From NCBI GenBank assembly GCA_902488465.1, contig CABTWE010000006.1, forward strand, positions 1 through 46,160: a DNA stretch of 46,160 nucleotides, given 5' to 3'. Of this stretch, positions 6,916-16,238 are shown in pieces (position 1 is the first letter of the stretch; each line of letters begins with the position of its first letter). The notes under the pieces are model-generated. The model worked only from the letters and a program-made list of their open reading frames with translations. It searched no databases and was not told the origin of the DNA. Source of the stretch: an uncultured Tissierellia bacterium (GTDB lineage Bacteria; Bacillota; Clostridia; Tissierellales; Peptoniphilaceae). A program made the position numbers and the translations under genes.

Positions 6916-8478
6916 ATGAAAAAGTTATTTTCAATTGTGTTGTCATTACTTATGGTTATGACACTACTCGCCGGATGCGGTAATGGCAACAAATCATCAG
7001 GTACAAGGAAAGGCGACGCAGATACACTTTATGTAGCTAACGACGCAGATGCTATTTCACTTGACCCAATGGGCACAAATGACAACTCGTCATCAAAGGT
7101 ATTGGTTCAAATTTATGAAGGATTATTTGAATTAAATGACAAAGCTGAAGAAGTACCACTACTTGCTGAAAGCTATGATAAGATTTCAGATACTGAATAT
7201 GTTTTCCATTTAAGAAAGGGCGTTAAGTTCCACAATGGAGAAGAAATGAAAGCATCAGACGTTGTTTTCTCTTTGAAACGTGCATGCGAAGCACCTAACG
7301 TAAAGCACTTGTTCAATACTATCGATGAAGATTCTATAAAGGCTGACGACGATTATACTGTAAGATTTAATCTTAAGTTTGCTTATCCTGGAATTATTGC
7401 ATCTCTTATGCACCCGGGTGGATCAATTCTTTGTCAAAAATTTGTAGAAGAAGCAGGCGACAGCTATGGTACATCTACAGATAAGGTTTGCGGAACAGGT
7501 CCGTTCAAACTTGACGAATGGTCTAAAGCTAACGCTATCAAGCTAAGCAGAAATGAAGACTACTATGGTGAAAAGGCTAAGATGGCTAAGGTTGAATACA
7601 AGATTATCCCTGAACCTACAAACAGACTCGTTGAACTTCAAACAGGCGGAGCAGACATCGTTTATGAACTTCAACCTATGGACGTTGAAAAGATTGAAAA
7701 AGATGAAAATTTAGTTATGCTTAAATCTGATGACTATGGTACAACATATCTTGGATTTAACACTCAAAAGGCACCGTTTGACAATCCAAAGGTTCGTCAA
7801 GCTATTGCATACGCAATCGATATTCCTGATTTGATTCCGAAGGTATGGCTCGGTCTTGGAAAGGCAGCTTCAAACTCAATGCCTCCAACACTTGTATACT
7901 CAATCGGTGGCGAAACAAAACCTAAGGAAAGAGACGTTGAAAAAGCTAAGGCATTACTTGCTGAAGCTGGTTATCCTAATGGTTTTGACACATCTATCTC
8001 TACAAACGAAAGAAAACAACGTGTCGATATGGCTACTATTATTAAGGAACAATTAAAAGATGTTGGTATCAACGTAACTATCAATGTTATGGAATGGTCT
8101 GCATTTAACGACGTACTAAAGAATGCTAAACAAGATATGTTTGAAATCGCTTGGATTTCAGATACTCCGGACCCAGATACATTCTTATTCCCTTGCTTCC
8201 ACTCAAGTGCAATGGGCGAAGGCGGAAACTATTGTTGGTTAAACGACAAAGAAATGGATAAGTTACTCGACGACGCAAGAATGGAACTCGACACAAATAA
8301 GAGAGCTGAAATTTATAAGAAGGCTCAAGAATACATTCTTGATCAACAAATTTGGATTCCTGAATATTGGTCAGAACTTACAGCTGCAACTTCAAAGAAT
8401 GTTGAAGGATTTGAAATGAACCACTTCGGTTTCTACAAACTTTCAAAAGTTTCTGTAAAAGCAGCTGAAAATAAATAA
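6916..8478 (+). CDS. Oligopeptide/dipeptide ABC transporter substrate-binding lipoprotein
   Basis: This 520-residue extracellular binding protein of the SBP_bac_5 family captures peptides for the transporter encoded next. It has a lipoprotein signal peptide with lipobox LLAGC (Cys21 lipidated), then a mature domain with the family phrases SLDPMGTND, VPLLAESYDK, YVFHLRKGVKFHNGE and CGTGPFKLDEW. The ATG at 6916 has AAGGAGG upstream and gives a proper signal peptide; a GTG/ATG further up would not. It is the first gene of a five-gene operon behind an attenuator-like leader. Peptide is the best guess, but nickel or glutathione is possible for this family. Confidence 0.93.
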   Translation: MKKLFSIVLSLLMVMTLLAGCGNGNKSSGTRKGDADTLYVANDADAISLDPMGTNDNSSSKVLVQIYEGLFELNDKAEEVPLLAESYDKISDTEYVFHLRKGVKFHNGEEMKASDVVFSLKRACEAPNVKHLFNTIDEDSIKADDDYTVRFNLKFAYPGIIASLMHPGGSILCQKFVEEAGDSYGTSTDKVCGTGPFKLDEWSKANAIKLSRNEDYYGEKAKMAKVEYKIIPEPTNRLVELQTGGADIVYELQPMDVEKIEKDENLVMLKSDDYGTTYLGFNTQKAPFDNPKVRQAIAYAIDIPDLIPKVWLGLGKAASNSMPPTLVYSIGGETKPKERDVEKAKALLAEAGYPNGFDTSISTNERKQRVDMATIIKEQLKDVGINVTINVMEWSAFNDVLKNAKQDMFEIAWISDTPDPDTFLFPCFHSSAMGEGGNYCWLNDKEMDKLLDDARMELDTNKRAEIYKKAQEYILDQQIWIPEYWSELTAATSKNVEGFEMNHFGFYKLSKVSVKAAENK

Positions 8479-8485
8479 GAATTTA

Positions 8486-8517
8486 AGGTGAGGGGAGAGA
8501 ATTCTCCCCTTACACCT
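8486..8517 (+). other. Strong intercistronic hairpin between binding protein and permease
   Basis: AGGTG and AGGGGAGA pair with TTCTCCCCT and ACACCT around a short loop. No T-run follows, so full termination is unlikely. Such hairpins often protect the abundant binding-protein message from 3' decay or reduce downstream expression. Confidence 0.65.
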
Positions 8518-8545
8518 ATATTAAAGTTTTAAGATCGGAGGCAAT

Positions 8546-9475
8546 ATGCTTAAATATATTTTAAAAAGAATCCTCTATTTAATTCCGGTTATTTTGTTAG
8601 TAAGCCTTTTTGTTTTCTGGTTATTATACATAACCCCGGGAGATCCGGCCCGTAATATTTTAGGACCGTCCGCTCCTGAAAAGCAAGTAGCGGAACTTAG
8701 AGAAGAACTCGGTCTTAATGATCCGTTTTTTGTTCAATATGGAAGATATGTTTCCAATTTGGTATTAAAGGGAGATTTGGGACGCAGTTATAGAACTAGA
8801 ATGCCGGTAGTTCAAGAAATTGGAAATAGAGCCGGCGCAACAATAAGATTGGCGTTTTTAGCAATCACATTCGCAGTTTTACTTGGAATTCCAATCGGAA
8901 TTATTTCAGCGGTAAAACAATACAGTATATTTGATAACTTGACCATGATTTTTGCCCTCATCGGTATTTCTATGCCGGTATTCTGGTTGGGACTACTTTT
9001 AATTATGCTCTTCAGTGTTCGTCTCGGTTGGCTTCCGGCTTCCGGTTTTGACCGTCCGAACCAATGGGTACTTCCGGCTGTTGCACTTGGTGCACAATCG
9101 GTTTCTGTTATCACAAGACAAACCAGAAGCTCCATGCTTGAAGTTATAAGACAAGACTACATCAGAACCGCAAAAGCAAAAGGTCAAGAAGAAAGAGTTA
9201 TAACAAGAAAACACGCGCTTGCAAATGCACTTATTCCAATTACAACCGTTATCGGAACGCAATTTGGACAACTTATGGGCGGCGCTCTTATGACTGAAGT
9301 TATTTTCTCAATACCGGGAATCGGAAGACTTATGGTTGACTCGATCAAAATGAGAGACATTCCTCTTGTTATGGGTTGCGTATTGTTTGTTGCAGTTACA
9401 TTTGCTTTAGTAAATTTGATTGTCGACATTCTTTATACTTTCATCGACCCTCGTGTAAAGAGTCAATATGTGTAG
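8546..9475 (+). CDS. Peptide ABC transporter permease, OppB/DppB type
   Basis: The 309-residue inner subunit has six predicted membrane segments. The first is residues 9-28 after MLKYILKRILYL, followed by the OppB-type extracellular region TPGDPARNILGP. The cytoplasmic EAA coupling loop is DYIRTAKAKGQEERVI, and a typical C-terminus YTFIDPRVK follows. CGGAGG precedes the ATG. It forms a heterodimer with the next permease. Confidence 0.93.
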   Translation: MLKYILKRILYLIPVILLVSLFVFWLLYITPGDPARNILGPSAPEKQVAELREELGLNDPFFVQYGRYVSNLVLKGDLGRSYRTRMPVVQEIGNRAGATIRLAFLAITFAVLLGIPIGIISAVKQYSIFDNLTMIFALIGISMPVFWLGLLLIMLFSVRLGWLPASGFDRPNQWVLPAVALGAQSVSVITRQTRSSMLEVIRQDYIRTAKAKGQEERVITRKHALANALIPITTVIGTQFGQLMGGALMTEVIFSIPGIGRLMVDSIKMRDIPLVMGCVLFVAVTFALVNLIVDILYTFIDPRVKSQYV

Positions 9476-9484
9476 GTGATCGAT

Positions 9485-10372
9485 ATGACAGATAAAAATT
9501 TAAAAAACGAAATCAAAGAAAAGAAGTCTAAAAGACAAACCGGTTTAAGCGAAGTTATAAAGAGAATGAAGAGAAATAAGCTCTCAATGATTGGACTTGT
9601 TATACTTATCATTCTCGTACTTGTTGCAATTTTTGCCGATGTTATCGCACCATACGAATTTAACGAAATGGTCGGGCCGACATACCAAACTCCGAACAGT
9701 CAATTTATTTTCGGAACGGACCACCTTGGTCGTGATATTTTTTCCCGTGTTGTCTATGGCTCAAGAATCAGTTTGAAAGTCGGATTTATTTCCGTTTCAA
9801 TTGCTCTTATTTTTGGAGTTACACTGGGAGCTGTTACCGGTTATTACGGCGGCAAAGTCGACACACTTGTCATGAGATTTATCGACGTTCTTCAAGCAAT
9901 TCCTGATATTCTTCTTGCTATAGCAATTATGAGTGCTCTTGGAAGTGGACTTGGAAACTTGATGATTGCTGTTGGTATCGCGTCTGTTCCGGCATACGCA
10001 AGAATCGTAAGAAGTTCCGTTTTAACAATCAAGGACAACGAATTTGTCGAAGCTGCAAAAGCTAATGGCTCAAATGACTTCAGAATCATTTTTAAACACA
10101 TAATTCCAAACTGTATGGCACCTATTATTGTTCAAGCAACTCTCGGTGTTGCATACGCAATTATTAATGCGGCAGGTCTTTCCTTTATCGGACTTGGACT
10201 TGAACCGCCGACACCTGAATGGGGAGCTATGCTTTCCGACGGTCGTTCGTATATTATGGATTTTCCGCACATAACACTTTTCCCGGGACTTGCAATCGTT
10301 ATTACAATTTTCGCTCTGAATGTTATGGGAGACGGCTTAAGAGATGCTCTTGACCCGAAACTTAAGAGATAG
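9485..10372 (+). CDS. Peptide ABC transporter permease, OppC/DppC type
   Basis: The 295-residue partner permease has an N-terminal charged stretch, membrane segment LSMIGLVILIILVLVAIFAD (near residues 32-51), the OppC hallmark FGTDHLGRDIFSRV and the EAA loop EFVEAAKANGSNDFRII. ATG 9485 was chosen because AGGTGAT lies directly before it; a GTG at 9476, immediately after the previous stop, is also in frame. Co-translation with the preceding gene is likely. Confidence 0.92.
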   Translation: MTDKNLKNEIKEKKSKRQTGLSEVIKRMKRNKLSMIGLVILIILVLVAIFADVIAPYEFNEMVGPTYQTPNSQFIFGTDHLGRDIFSRVVYGSRISLKVGFISVSIALIFGVTLGAVTGYYGGKVDTLVMRFIDVLQAIPDILLAIAIMSALGSGLGNLMIAVGIASVPAYARIVRSSVLTIKDNEFVEAAKANGSNDFRIIFKHIIPNCMAPIIVQATLGVAYAIINAAGLSFIGLGLEPPTPEWGAMLSDGRSYIMDFPHITLFPGLAIVITIFALNVMGDGLRDALDPKLKR

Positions 10373-10381
10373 GAGGGCAAT

Positions 10382-11383
10382 ATGAAAAAAGGAAATTTGT
10401 TGAATATCAGAGGCCTATCCGTTGAGTTTCACACAGATTCAGGGGTTGTTAAGGCCGTAAACGGAATGGATTTGTCTTTAAATAAAAAGGAGACTTTAGG
10501 ACTTGTAGGAGAAACAGGTGCAGGAAAAACTACAACCGCACTTGCAATTCTAAACCTTGTTCCTGATCCGCCTGGAATAATAACCGCAGGCGAAGTTGAA
10601 TTTGAAGGCGAAAACATTTTAGAGAAAAAAGAAAAGGACATGAGAAAGATTAGAGGAGAAAAAATTTCCATGATTTTCCAAGACCCGATGACCAGTTTGA
10701 ATCCGGTTATGACTATTGGAAAACAAATTGAAGAAGTTTTTGCACTCCACACAGATCTCGATAAAAAAGAAATAAAAGAAAAGACACTTGAAATGCTCGA
10801 TGTCGTAGGAATCCGACGTGAAAGGGTGAACGATTATCCGCACCAACTTTCCGGCGGCATGAAACAAAGAATTGTTATCGCAATGGCGCTTGCATGTAAT
10901 CCGGAAATAATTCTTGCGGACGAACCGACAACTGCACTTGATGTTACGATTCAAGCACAAGTTATGGAACTTATGAAGGAGTTAAAGAGAAAATACGACA
11001 CTTCAATCATAATGATTACACACGACTTGGGAGTTATCGCTGAAATTGCGGACAAAGTTTCGGTTGTTTATGCGGGAGAAGTTGTTGAAACGGGTTCCAC
11101 AAAAGACATATACACCGACAAGAGACACCCTTACACAGTTGGACTTTTCTCATCAATCCCAAAACTTACAGGTGATGTCGAAAGACTTCAAGTAATTCCG
11201 GGAGCTACACCGGACCCGACAAACTTGCCGACGGGCTGCAAATTCCATCCAAGATGTACAAAATGTATGGAAATTTGCAAAACAGAAGCACCGCCGATGT
11301 ATGAAGTTACACCTGAACACTATGTAAAATGTTTCCTATACAAAGACTCGAAACAAGTCGATGTAAATGAAGAAGACAAGTAG
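10382..11383 (+). CDS. Peptide ABC transporter ATPase, OppD/DppD type
   Basis: The 333-residue ATPase energises peptide import. It has Walker A GETGAGKTT, the Q-loop FQDPMTSLNPV, signature LSGGMKQR, Walker B IILADEPTTALD and the switch THDLG. The C-terminal oligopeptide-binding extension contains CKFHPRC, then CMEIC and a last Cys, a cysteine cluster known from DppD-type subunits. AGGAGG sits at the previous stop, so the gene is in the operon. Confidence 0.94.
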   Translation: MKKGNLLNIRGLSVEFHTDSGVVKAVNGMDLSLNKKETLGLVGETGAGKTTTALAILNLVPDPPGIITAGEVEFEGENILEKKEKDMRKIRGEKISMIFQDPMTSLNPVMTIGKQIEEVFALHTDLDKKEIKEKTLEMLDVVGIRRERVNDYPHQLSGGMKQRIVIAMALACNPEIILADEPTTALDVTIQAQVMELMKELKRKYDTSIIMITHDLGVIAEIADKVSVVYAGEVVETGSTKDIYTDKRHPYTVGLFSSIPKLTGDVERLQVIPGATPDPTNLPTGCKFHPRCTKCMEICKTEAPPMYEVTPEHYVKCFLYKDSKQVDVNEEDK

Positions 11384-11395
11384 AGGAGGAAAGCT

Positions 11396-12352
11396 ATGAC
11401 AAATAATTTCATTGAAGTAAAACATCTGTGCAAATACTTTCCAACAAAGAAAGGTCTGCTTCACGCGGTTGAGGATTTAAACCTGGAAATAAAAAAAGGT
11501 GAAACTCTTGGTCTTGTCGGTGAATCCGGATGTGGAAAATCGACAGCGGGACGTGCAATAATAAGACTTCACGAACCAACAAGTGGGGAAATTTGGTTTA
11601 ACGGCGAAAATATTATGAACCGCCACACTAGAAAAGAAATGAATCAATTGAGACGTGAAATGCAAATCGTATTTCAAGACCCGTATTCATCTCTAAACCC
11701 GAGACTTAACACCTTTGATTTGATAGCCGATGCACTCTATGTAAATAAAATATATGAAAACAAAAAAGAGATTGAGAAAGTCGTTCTTGAAATGATGGAA
11801 ACAGTAGGTCTCGAAAAAAGACTTATGAACTCATATCCGCACGAACTTGACGGCGGCAGAAGACAAAGAATCGGAATCGCAAGAGCACTTGTAATGAGAC
11901 CTGAATTCATTGTTCTCGACGAACCGGTTTCAGCACTTGACGTATCGATTCAAGCTCAAGTTTTGAACCTGCTACAAGACATTCAAGAGGATAAAAAGCT
12001 CACATATCTCTTTATCTCACACGACCTCTCAGTTGTAAGACACCTTTCGGACAGAGTTGCTGTTATGTACTTAGGAAGAATGGTTGAACTTGCGGACTAT
12101 GTTCAAATTTTTGAAAATCCGCTTCATCCATATACAAAAGCGCTTCTTTCCGCAATACCTGTTCCGGAATACAATTACAATCAAGAAAGAATAATTTTGA
12201 AAGGCGACGTACCAAGTCCTATTGACCCGCCTGACAGATGTGTATTCTATGGAAGATGCCCGATGAGAGATGAAAAAATCTGTACCGGACCTCATCCGGG
12301 ACTAAGAGAAGTCGAACCGGGACACTTTGTGGCTTGTCACTTGGTTAAATAA
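11396..12352 (+). CDS. Peptide ABC transporter ATPase, OppF/DppF type
   Basis: The 318-residue second ATPase has Walker A GESGCGKST, FQDPYSSLNPR, Walker B FIVLDEPVSALD and SHDLS, with C-terminal CVFYGRCP and a final Cys. Its signature reads LDGGRRQR instead of the usual LSGGQ: the Ser is Asp and the Gln is Arg. This points to an asymmetric ATPase pair with OppD, whose signature is intact. Last gene of the operon, followed by a strong terminator. Confidence 0.94.
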   Translation: MTNNFIEVKHLCKYFPTKKGLLHAVEDLNLEIKKGETLGLVGESGCGKSTAGRAIIRLHEPTSGEIWFNGENIMNRHTRKEMNQLRREMQIVFQDPYSSLNPRLNTFDLIADALYVNKIYENKKEIEKVVLEMMETVGLEKRLMNSYPHELDGGRRQRIGIARALVMRPEFIVLDEPVSALDVSIQAQVLNLLQDIQEDKKLTYLFISHDLSVVRHLSDRVAVMYLGRMVELADYVQIFENPLHPYTKALLSAIPVPEYNYNQERIILKGDVPSPIDPPDRCVFYGRCPMRDEKICTGPHPGLREVEPGHFVACHLVK

Positions 12353-12358
12353 AAATAA

Positions 12359-12393
12359 AACTGGCAGAAGGAAAATCTTCTGTCAGTTTTTTT
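12359..12393 (+). terminator. Intrinsic terminator of the peptide transporter operon
   Basis: The 12-bp stem AACTGGCAGAAG/CTTCTGTCAGTT has one wobble and a 6-nt loop and is followed by T residues. On the other strand it is followed by a broken T-tract, so it may also serve the convergent gene ending at 12398. Confidence 0.88.
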
Positions 12394-12397
12394 ATGT

Positions 12398-12910
12398 CTA
12401 TTTTTTTGGATTATATTTATCAATAATTGCTAAAATCTTTTCGTTATCAGAGTAAACTCTTTCCTTAATTTCGCTCATTGCATCAAACAAATCTAGAATT
12501 GCAAGATTTGATGTCCTAAAATCTTCTGCGGTTAAAACTTGTTGATCGATTTTTTTTCTTTGAGTGTACTCTCTCAAATCTGAAACAAGATTCTCAAACG
12601 CATCTTGCGGAGCGTATTTTACTTCATCGCGAAGGGAAGCAAAATTACCAACCGATGCATTTCTTAGAGTAAACTGAATTTCACTTTCGATAAGAGCGTC
12701 TTTTTCAAACTTAATAATACTCTTTAGAAACTCTGCATAATCATTTAAATATGTTTCGTAAAAGCCACCTTCGTCTTTTCCGAGTTCTAAAATTTTATTC
12801 ATAAGCTCCGACTCAACTGAGTAAATCAAAGTCAAACTGTAGAAGTTCATCTCTATTATGCATTCATCTATATTTTCCACTGATTCAAATCTTTCTAAAA
12901 AGTTGCTCAT
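12398..12910 (-). CDS. Uncharacterised helical protein
   Basis: I do not recognise this 170-residue protein. It looks cytoplasmic, mostly alpha-helical and rich in Glu and Asp, with no signal peptide, membrane segment or cysteine pair. The start at 12910 was chosen because AAAGGAGA lies just upstream; the longer reading frame upstream covers the promoter. It lies 66 bases behind the ABC ATPase gene and has its own promoter at 12939-12967, so it may be read separately or with the transporter. Confidence 0.7.
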   Translation of the reverse strand: MSNFLERFESVENIDECIIEMNFYSLTLIYSVESELMNKILELGKDEGGFYETYLNDYAEFLKSIIKFEKDALIESEIQFTLRNASVGNFASLRDEVKYAPQDAFENLVSDLREYTQRKKIDQQVLTAEDFRTSNLAILDLFDAMSEIKERVYSDNEKILAIIDKYNPKK

Positions 12911-12938
12911 AAAAATCTCCTTTAAGTAATATGAATAT

Positions 12939-12967
12939 ATAATAACACAAAATAGAAAAACACTCAA
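12939..12967 (-). promoter_or_regulatory. Promoter of the small helical-protein gene
   Basis: On the minus strand TTGAGT (12967-12962), a 17-base spacer and TATTAT (12944-12939) precede AAAGGAGA and the start at 12910. Confidence 0.6.
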
Positions 12968-12976
12968 GTTTAAAAT

Positions 12977-13732
12977 CTAGACATATGGAATAATAAAAGG
13001 ACGATGGTTTACCTCAATTATTTTGGAATCAATCTTATAAACAGCACTAATATTCTCGGTAGTAATAACTTTTTCAGGAGGTCCTTGTGAGACTATCTCT
13101 CCATCGCACATAAGAATAATTTTCTCCGCATATTGACTTGCAAGATTCAAATCGTGCAGGACTATTAAAAAAGCACGTTCTTTATCGTTCTTAACTAAAT
13201 TCATAAGATGCAGAGTTTGATTGATATCAAGTGCACTAACAGGTTCGTCCATAAGCATTAATTCAGGATTTTGAGCAAAAGCACGTGCCGCCATTGTTCT
13301 TGCACATTCGCCGCCACTTATATTTAAAATAGAATGGTCTTTTAGATGATTTATATTCATTAAATCAATAGATTTATCTACAAGAGCTTTATCAACGTTT
13401 GAAAAACCGCCATACCATGACATAAAAGGATATCTTCCCATTTTTACGGTTTCTAAGACTGTGAAATTAAATGGTGTTTTCCCGGATTGATTAATCATGG
13501 CGAGAATTTTTGCGCGCTCTTTTATTTTGTATTCTTTTATATTTTTGTTTTTTAATAAAATTTCGCCTGACGAAGGGGATAGGTATCCTGAAATTAATCT
13601 CAAGAGTGTGGTTTTACCACAACCGTTCGGACCAATTATTATAACTTTTTCTCCGGACTCAACCTTTAAATTAATATTTTTTAGAATAGGCTTTTTGTCG
13701 AAACTGAAATTTAAATCTCTAACTTCAATCAT
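12977..13732 (-). CDS. ABC transporter ATPase, iron-siderophore/cobalamin type
   Basis: The 251-residue ATPase is of the FecE/BtuD class. Motifs are Walker A GPNGCGKTT, the Q-loop INQSGKTPFNFTVLETVKMG (position about 80-99), signature ISGGECAR, Walker B LMLMDEPVSALD and LHDLN. It overlaps the permease gene by 4 bases (ATGA), so the two are translationally coupled. Together with the permease and binding protein it forms a complete type-II importer. Cobalamin, heme or ferric siderophore are possible cargoes. Confidence 0.9.
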   Translation of the reverse strand: MIEVRDLNFSFDKKPILKNINLKVESGEKVIIIGPNGCGKTTLLRLISGYLSPSSGEILLKNKNIKEYKIKERAKILAMINQSGKTPFNFTVLETVKMGRYPFMSWYGGFSNVDKALVDKSIDLMNINHLKDHSILNISGGECARTMAARAFAQNPELMLMDEPVSALDINQTLHLMNLVKNDKERAFLIVLHDLNLASQYAEKIILMCDGEIVSQGPPEKVITTENISAVYKIDSKIIEVNHRPFIIPYV

Positions 13733-14754
13733 ATTGTACGACTCCTTTTGTGTTTGATGAGAAGCACTAGAAATAAAGGACCGCCTATAAGAGAGGTTAT
13801 TATTCCTACAGGTATCTCAAATGTACCCAAAATCGAACGTGCAATTGTGTCGCAAATTAACATAAACATGCCACCGAAAATCATAGACGCCGGAAGCATA
13901 AATCTGTGATCAGAACCAAAGATAAGCCTAATAAAGTGTGGAACAATAAGTCCGACAAATCCGATAATACCGCTTACTGAAACGGCGACAGATGTTAAGA
14001 GTGCACAAATGAGTAGCAAATTCCTTTTTAATTTCTTTACATCAAGACCCATCCCGGTTGCTTCCTCTTCACCCATAACAAGAACGTTCAAATCTTTTCC
14101 ATGATAAAGAGTGAGGACAAAGCCAATTAAAGTAGGTACCAAAATCGTCAATACATGATCCCAACTCTTTGCATTAAAAGAACCCATAGTCCAAGTTATT
14201 ATTTTCATGGCTTCATCATTGTGGATGAACATTATAAGTGAAATAAAGCTTGATAGAACTGAACTTATTACAATTCCCGACAGCAAAACGGAGAAAGTAT
14301 CAACGCCGTTTTTAGTTCGAGATAATAAAAAAACAATGAGCGTTACAAGTATTGCAAAAATGAAAGCTATAATATTTACAGAGACATATCCTCCTAACAT
14401 TGCTGTAGGCAGAAAGACAATAGCCAAAGTTGCACCGAAAGCGGCACCTGAAGATACACCCATTACATATGGATCTGCCATAGGATTTTGAAATATTGCC
14501 TGATATGTTGCACCTGCCATCGAAAGAAGTCCTCCGGTTAGAACTGAAAGAATAATTCTTGGCATTCGAACATTAAAAATAATAAAACGGATGGAGTCAT
14601 CAGCACTGACCCCATCCATTCCCTTCTTTATCCATTCAATTATAGAATTTACAATAATGGAAAACTCTATTTCAACCGAACCTCTGCTAATGGCAAAAAT
14701 CATAAGCAAAAGTAAAGCGATTGACGAAATTGCTAAAAAAGTTTTTCTTTTCAT
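13729..14754 (-). CDS. FecCD/BtuC-family ABC permease
   Basis: The 341-residue membrane protein has about ten hydrophobic segments and the FecCD phrases RMPRIILSVLTGG, LSMAGATYQAIFQNPMADPY, GVSSGAAFGA, GFVGLIVPHFIRLIFGSDHR and EIPVGIITSLIGGPLF. It forms the homodimeric channel of a type-II importer. Its start codon overlaps the stop of the binding-protein gene by one base and its end overlaps the ATPase gene. Confidence 0.93.
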   Translation of the reverse strand: MKRKTFLAISSIALLLLMIFAISRGSVEIEFSIIVNSIIEWIKKGMDGVSADDSIRFIIFNVRMPRIILSVLTGGLLSMAGATYQAIFQNPMADPYVMGVSSGAAFGATLAIVFLPTAMLGGYVSVNIIAFIFAILVTLIVFLLSRTKNGVDTFSVLLSGIVISSVLSSFISLIMFIHNDEAMKIITWTMGSFNAKSWDHVLTILVPTLIGFVLTLYHGKDLNVLVMGEEEATGMGLDVKKLKRNLLLICALLTSVAVSVSGIIGFVGLIVPHFIRLIFGSDHRFMLPASMIFGGMFMLICDTIARSILGTFEIPVGIITSLIGGPLFLVLLIKHKRSRTI

Positions 14755-15956
14755 TAAAATTCCAAAGTTTTCAAAATTTCAGGGTGAGCAATTTTTAATA
14801 GTACCTTTAAACCATCATCAACAACCCTTCTGGAAGGTCTTGAGAAAATATCTGCGTCAATTTCAATAACGCGACCATTTTTAACAGCACTTAAACCCTT
14901 GTATGCTTTTTCTGTCTTAACAGCTTCTGTTGCAAAACTCGGAGTTAAAATATAATACGGATCCTTTTGAATTAACTTTTCAAGAGTATAGCTGAAACCT
15001 TCTGCATCTGTAGGAGCGTTTGTGTATCCTGCAACAGTTAATATTCCGTTCATGAATGAATCTTTTCCATGAGTATATTCGCCATATTGTCCTGTACCGA
15101 CAACAATATAAACTGAAGGCTTTGAAAGCTTCTTTGTTTTCATTGCAACAGTTTCAAGCTTTGCGTTCATTGTTGAACAAAGAGCACGAGCTTCGTAATT
15201 TTTGTCTAAAATTAAACCGATCTTCTTAATTATCTCATAAGTTTCTTCCATAGTTTTTGGAGTATCCATAGCGATAACTTCGATGTTTGCTTTTTTAAGT
15301 TCATTTAAAACTTCTTCTTTATAGTGAGTTTGTGCAATTACAGCTGTAGGTTTAAGACTTACAATCTTTTCAAGACTTGGCTCTTTAAGAGAACCTACGG
15401 AAGGAAGACTTAGAGCAGCTTTAGGATAATTACAATATTCACTTCTTCCAAGAAGCATCTTTTCAGCACCTAAATCGAAAAAAGTTTCTGTGACTGACGG
15501 AGCAAGTGAAACAACCTTGCTGTGATGCTTTGTGATTGTGTAATCATTTGCTTTTACAGGAAGCTTGCTTTCAGCAAGTTTTTTGATGGTAATTGATTTT
15601 GTATTCTTGTCCCAACCTACTTTGTAGTTAAGTGTTTCAAATAAAATTCTCAATGGAATTAAAAGTTCTTTTTTTGCTACAACTGTCTTTGTATCCATTG
15701 TGAATGGAGTTTTATTGACAGTGAAGACATTTGAATTTTCTTTGAAAACGAGTGTTGCATTTTCATCTGAAATTGTGTAATTTGTTCCCTTTTTTTCAGT
15801 TTTAAGACCATAATTTGAAAGTTTCGAAAATTCAATATATGATCTTGAGTTTTGATTTATTACATCGCCTTTTTTCAAAGAGAAATCTGCGGCATTTACG
15901 CAGATTGAAAAAACAAACATAAGCGAAAGTAATAATGCTAAAAATTTCTTCTTCAT
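14754..15956 (-). CDS. Secreted BtuF-like binding protein with copper-amine-oxidase N-like domain
   Basis: The 400-residue protein has a signal peptide ending near VNA-AD (residue 22) without a lipobox. Residues about 25-115 resemble the copper amine oxidase N-terminal domain found in Firmicute surface proteins (AKKELLIPLRILFETLNYKVGWDKNTKSI, given here only as its span 74-102). Residues about 130-395 form a type-III periplasmic-binding domain with SLAPSVTETFFDLG, RSEYCNYP and LPSVGSLKEPSLEKIVSLKP, the pattern of BtuF/heme-binding proteins. It is the first gene of the importer operon. Cargo is probably a corrinoid, heme or siderophore. Without a lipid anchor it must be held by its N-terminal domain or be released. 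Confidence 0.82.
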   Translation of the reverse strand: MKKKFLALLLSLMFVFSICVNAADFSLKKGDVINQNSRSYIEFSKLSNYGLKTEKKGTNYTISDENATLVFKENSNVFTVNKTPFTMDTKTVVAKKELLIPLRILFETLNYKVGWDKNTKSITIKKLAESKLPVKANDYTITKHHSKVVSLAPSVTETFFDLGAEKMLLGRSEYCNYPKAALSLPSVGSLKEPSLEKIVSLKPTAVIAQTHYKEEVLNELKKANIEVIAMDTPKTMEETYEIIKKIGLILDKNYEARALCSTMNAKLETVAMKTKKLSKPSVYIVVGTGQYGEYTHGKDSFMNGILTVAGYTNAPTDAEGFSYTLEKLIQKDPYYILTPSFATEAVKTEKAYKGLSAVKNGRVIEIDADIFSRPSRRVVDDGLKVLLKIAHPEILKTLEF

Positions 15957-15994
15957 AAAAAACCTCCTTAGGACTGTAAAAGTCCAATTTCAAT

Positions 15995-16000
15995 ATTATA
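15995..16000 (-). promoter_or_regulatory. Likely -10 box of the BtuF-like operon
   Basis: TATAAT on the minus strand, with no convincing -35 box. The short leader contains a 5-bp hairpin (GGACT/AGTCC, 15971-15985) just before AAGGAGG. The conserved cobalamin-riboswitch B12 box is not visible, and the leader is too short for one. The rest of the 15957-16238 gap is plain AT-rich sequence. Confidence 0.4.
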
Positions 16001-16238
16001 ATATCATATTAAAACTTAATATTCAACAAATATTTTACATATTTATATAAAATTAAATATTAGTTACAAATCTGCAATTAAAGAACATAATATAGAATTT
16101 AAAACTCTGATGAAGAGTAAAATAATGCACAAATGTAAATGTATAATAACTAAAATATAATAAAAATGAAATTATTGAATTTTTGAAATATGAAAAATAT
16201 ATGATATAATAAAATGGAAAGAATAGAGGTAATGCGTT

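Noticed and set aside
15957..16050. Cobalamin riboswitch before the BtuF-like operon
   Set aside because: The leader between the likely -10 box and the start is only a few dozen bases and lacks a B12-box-like sequence.
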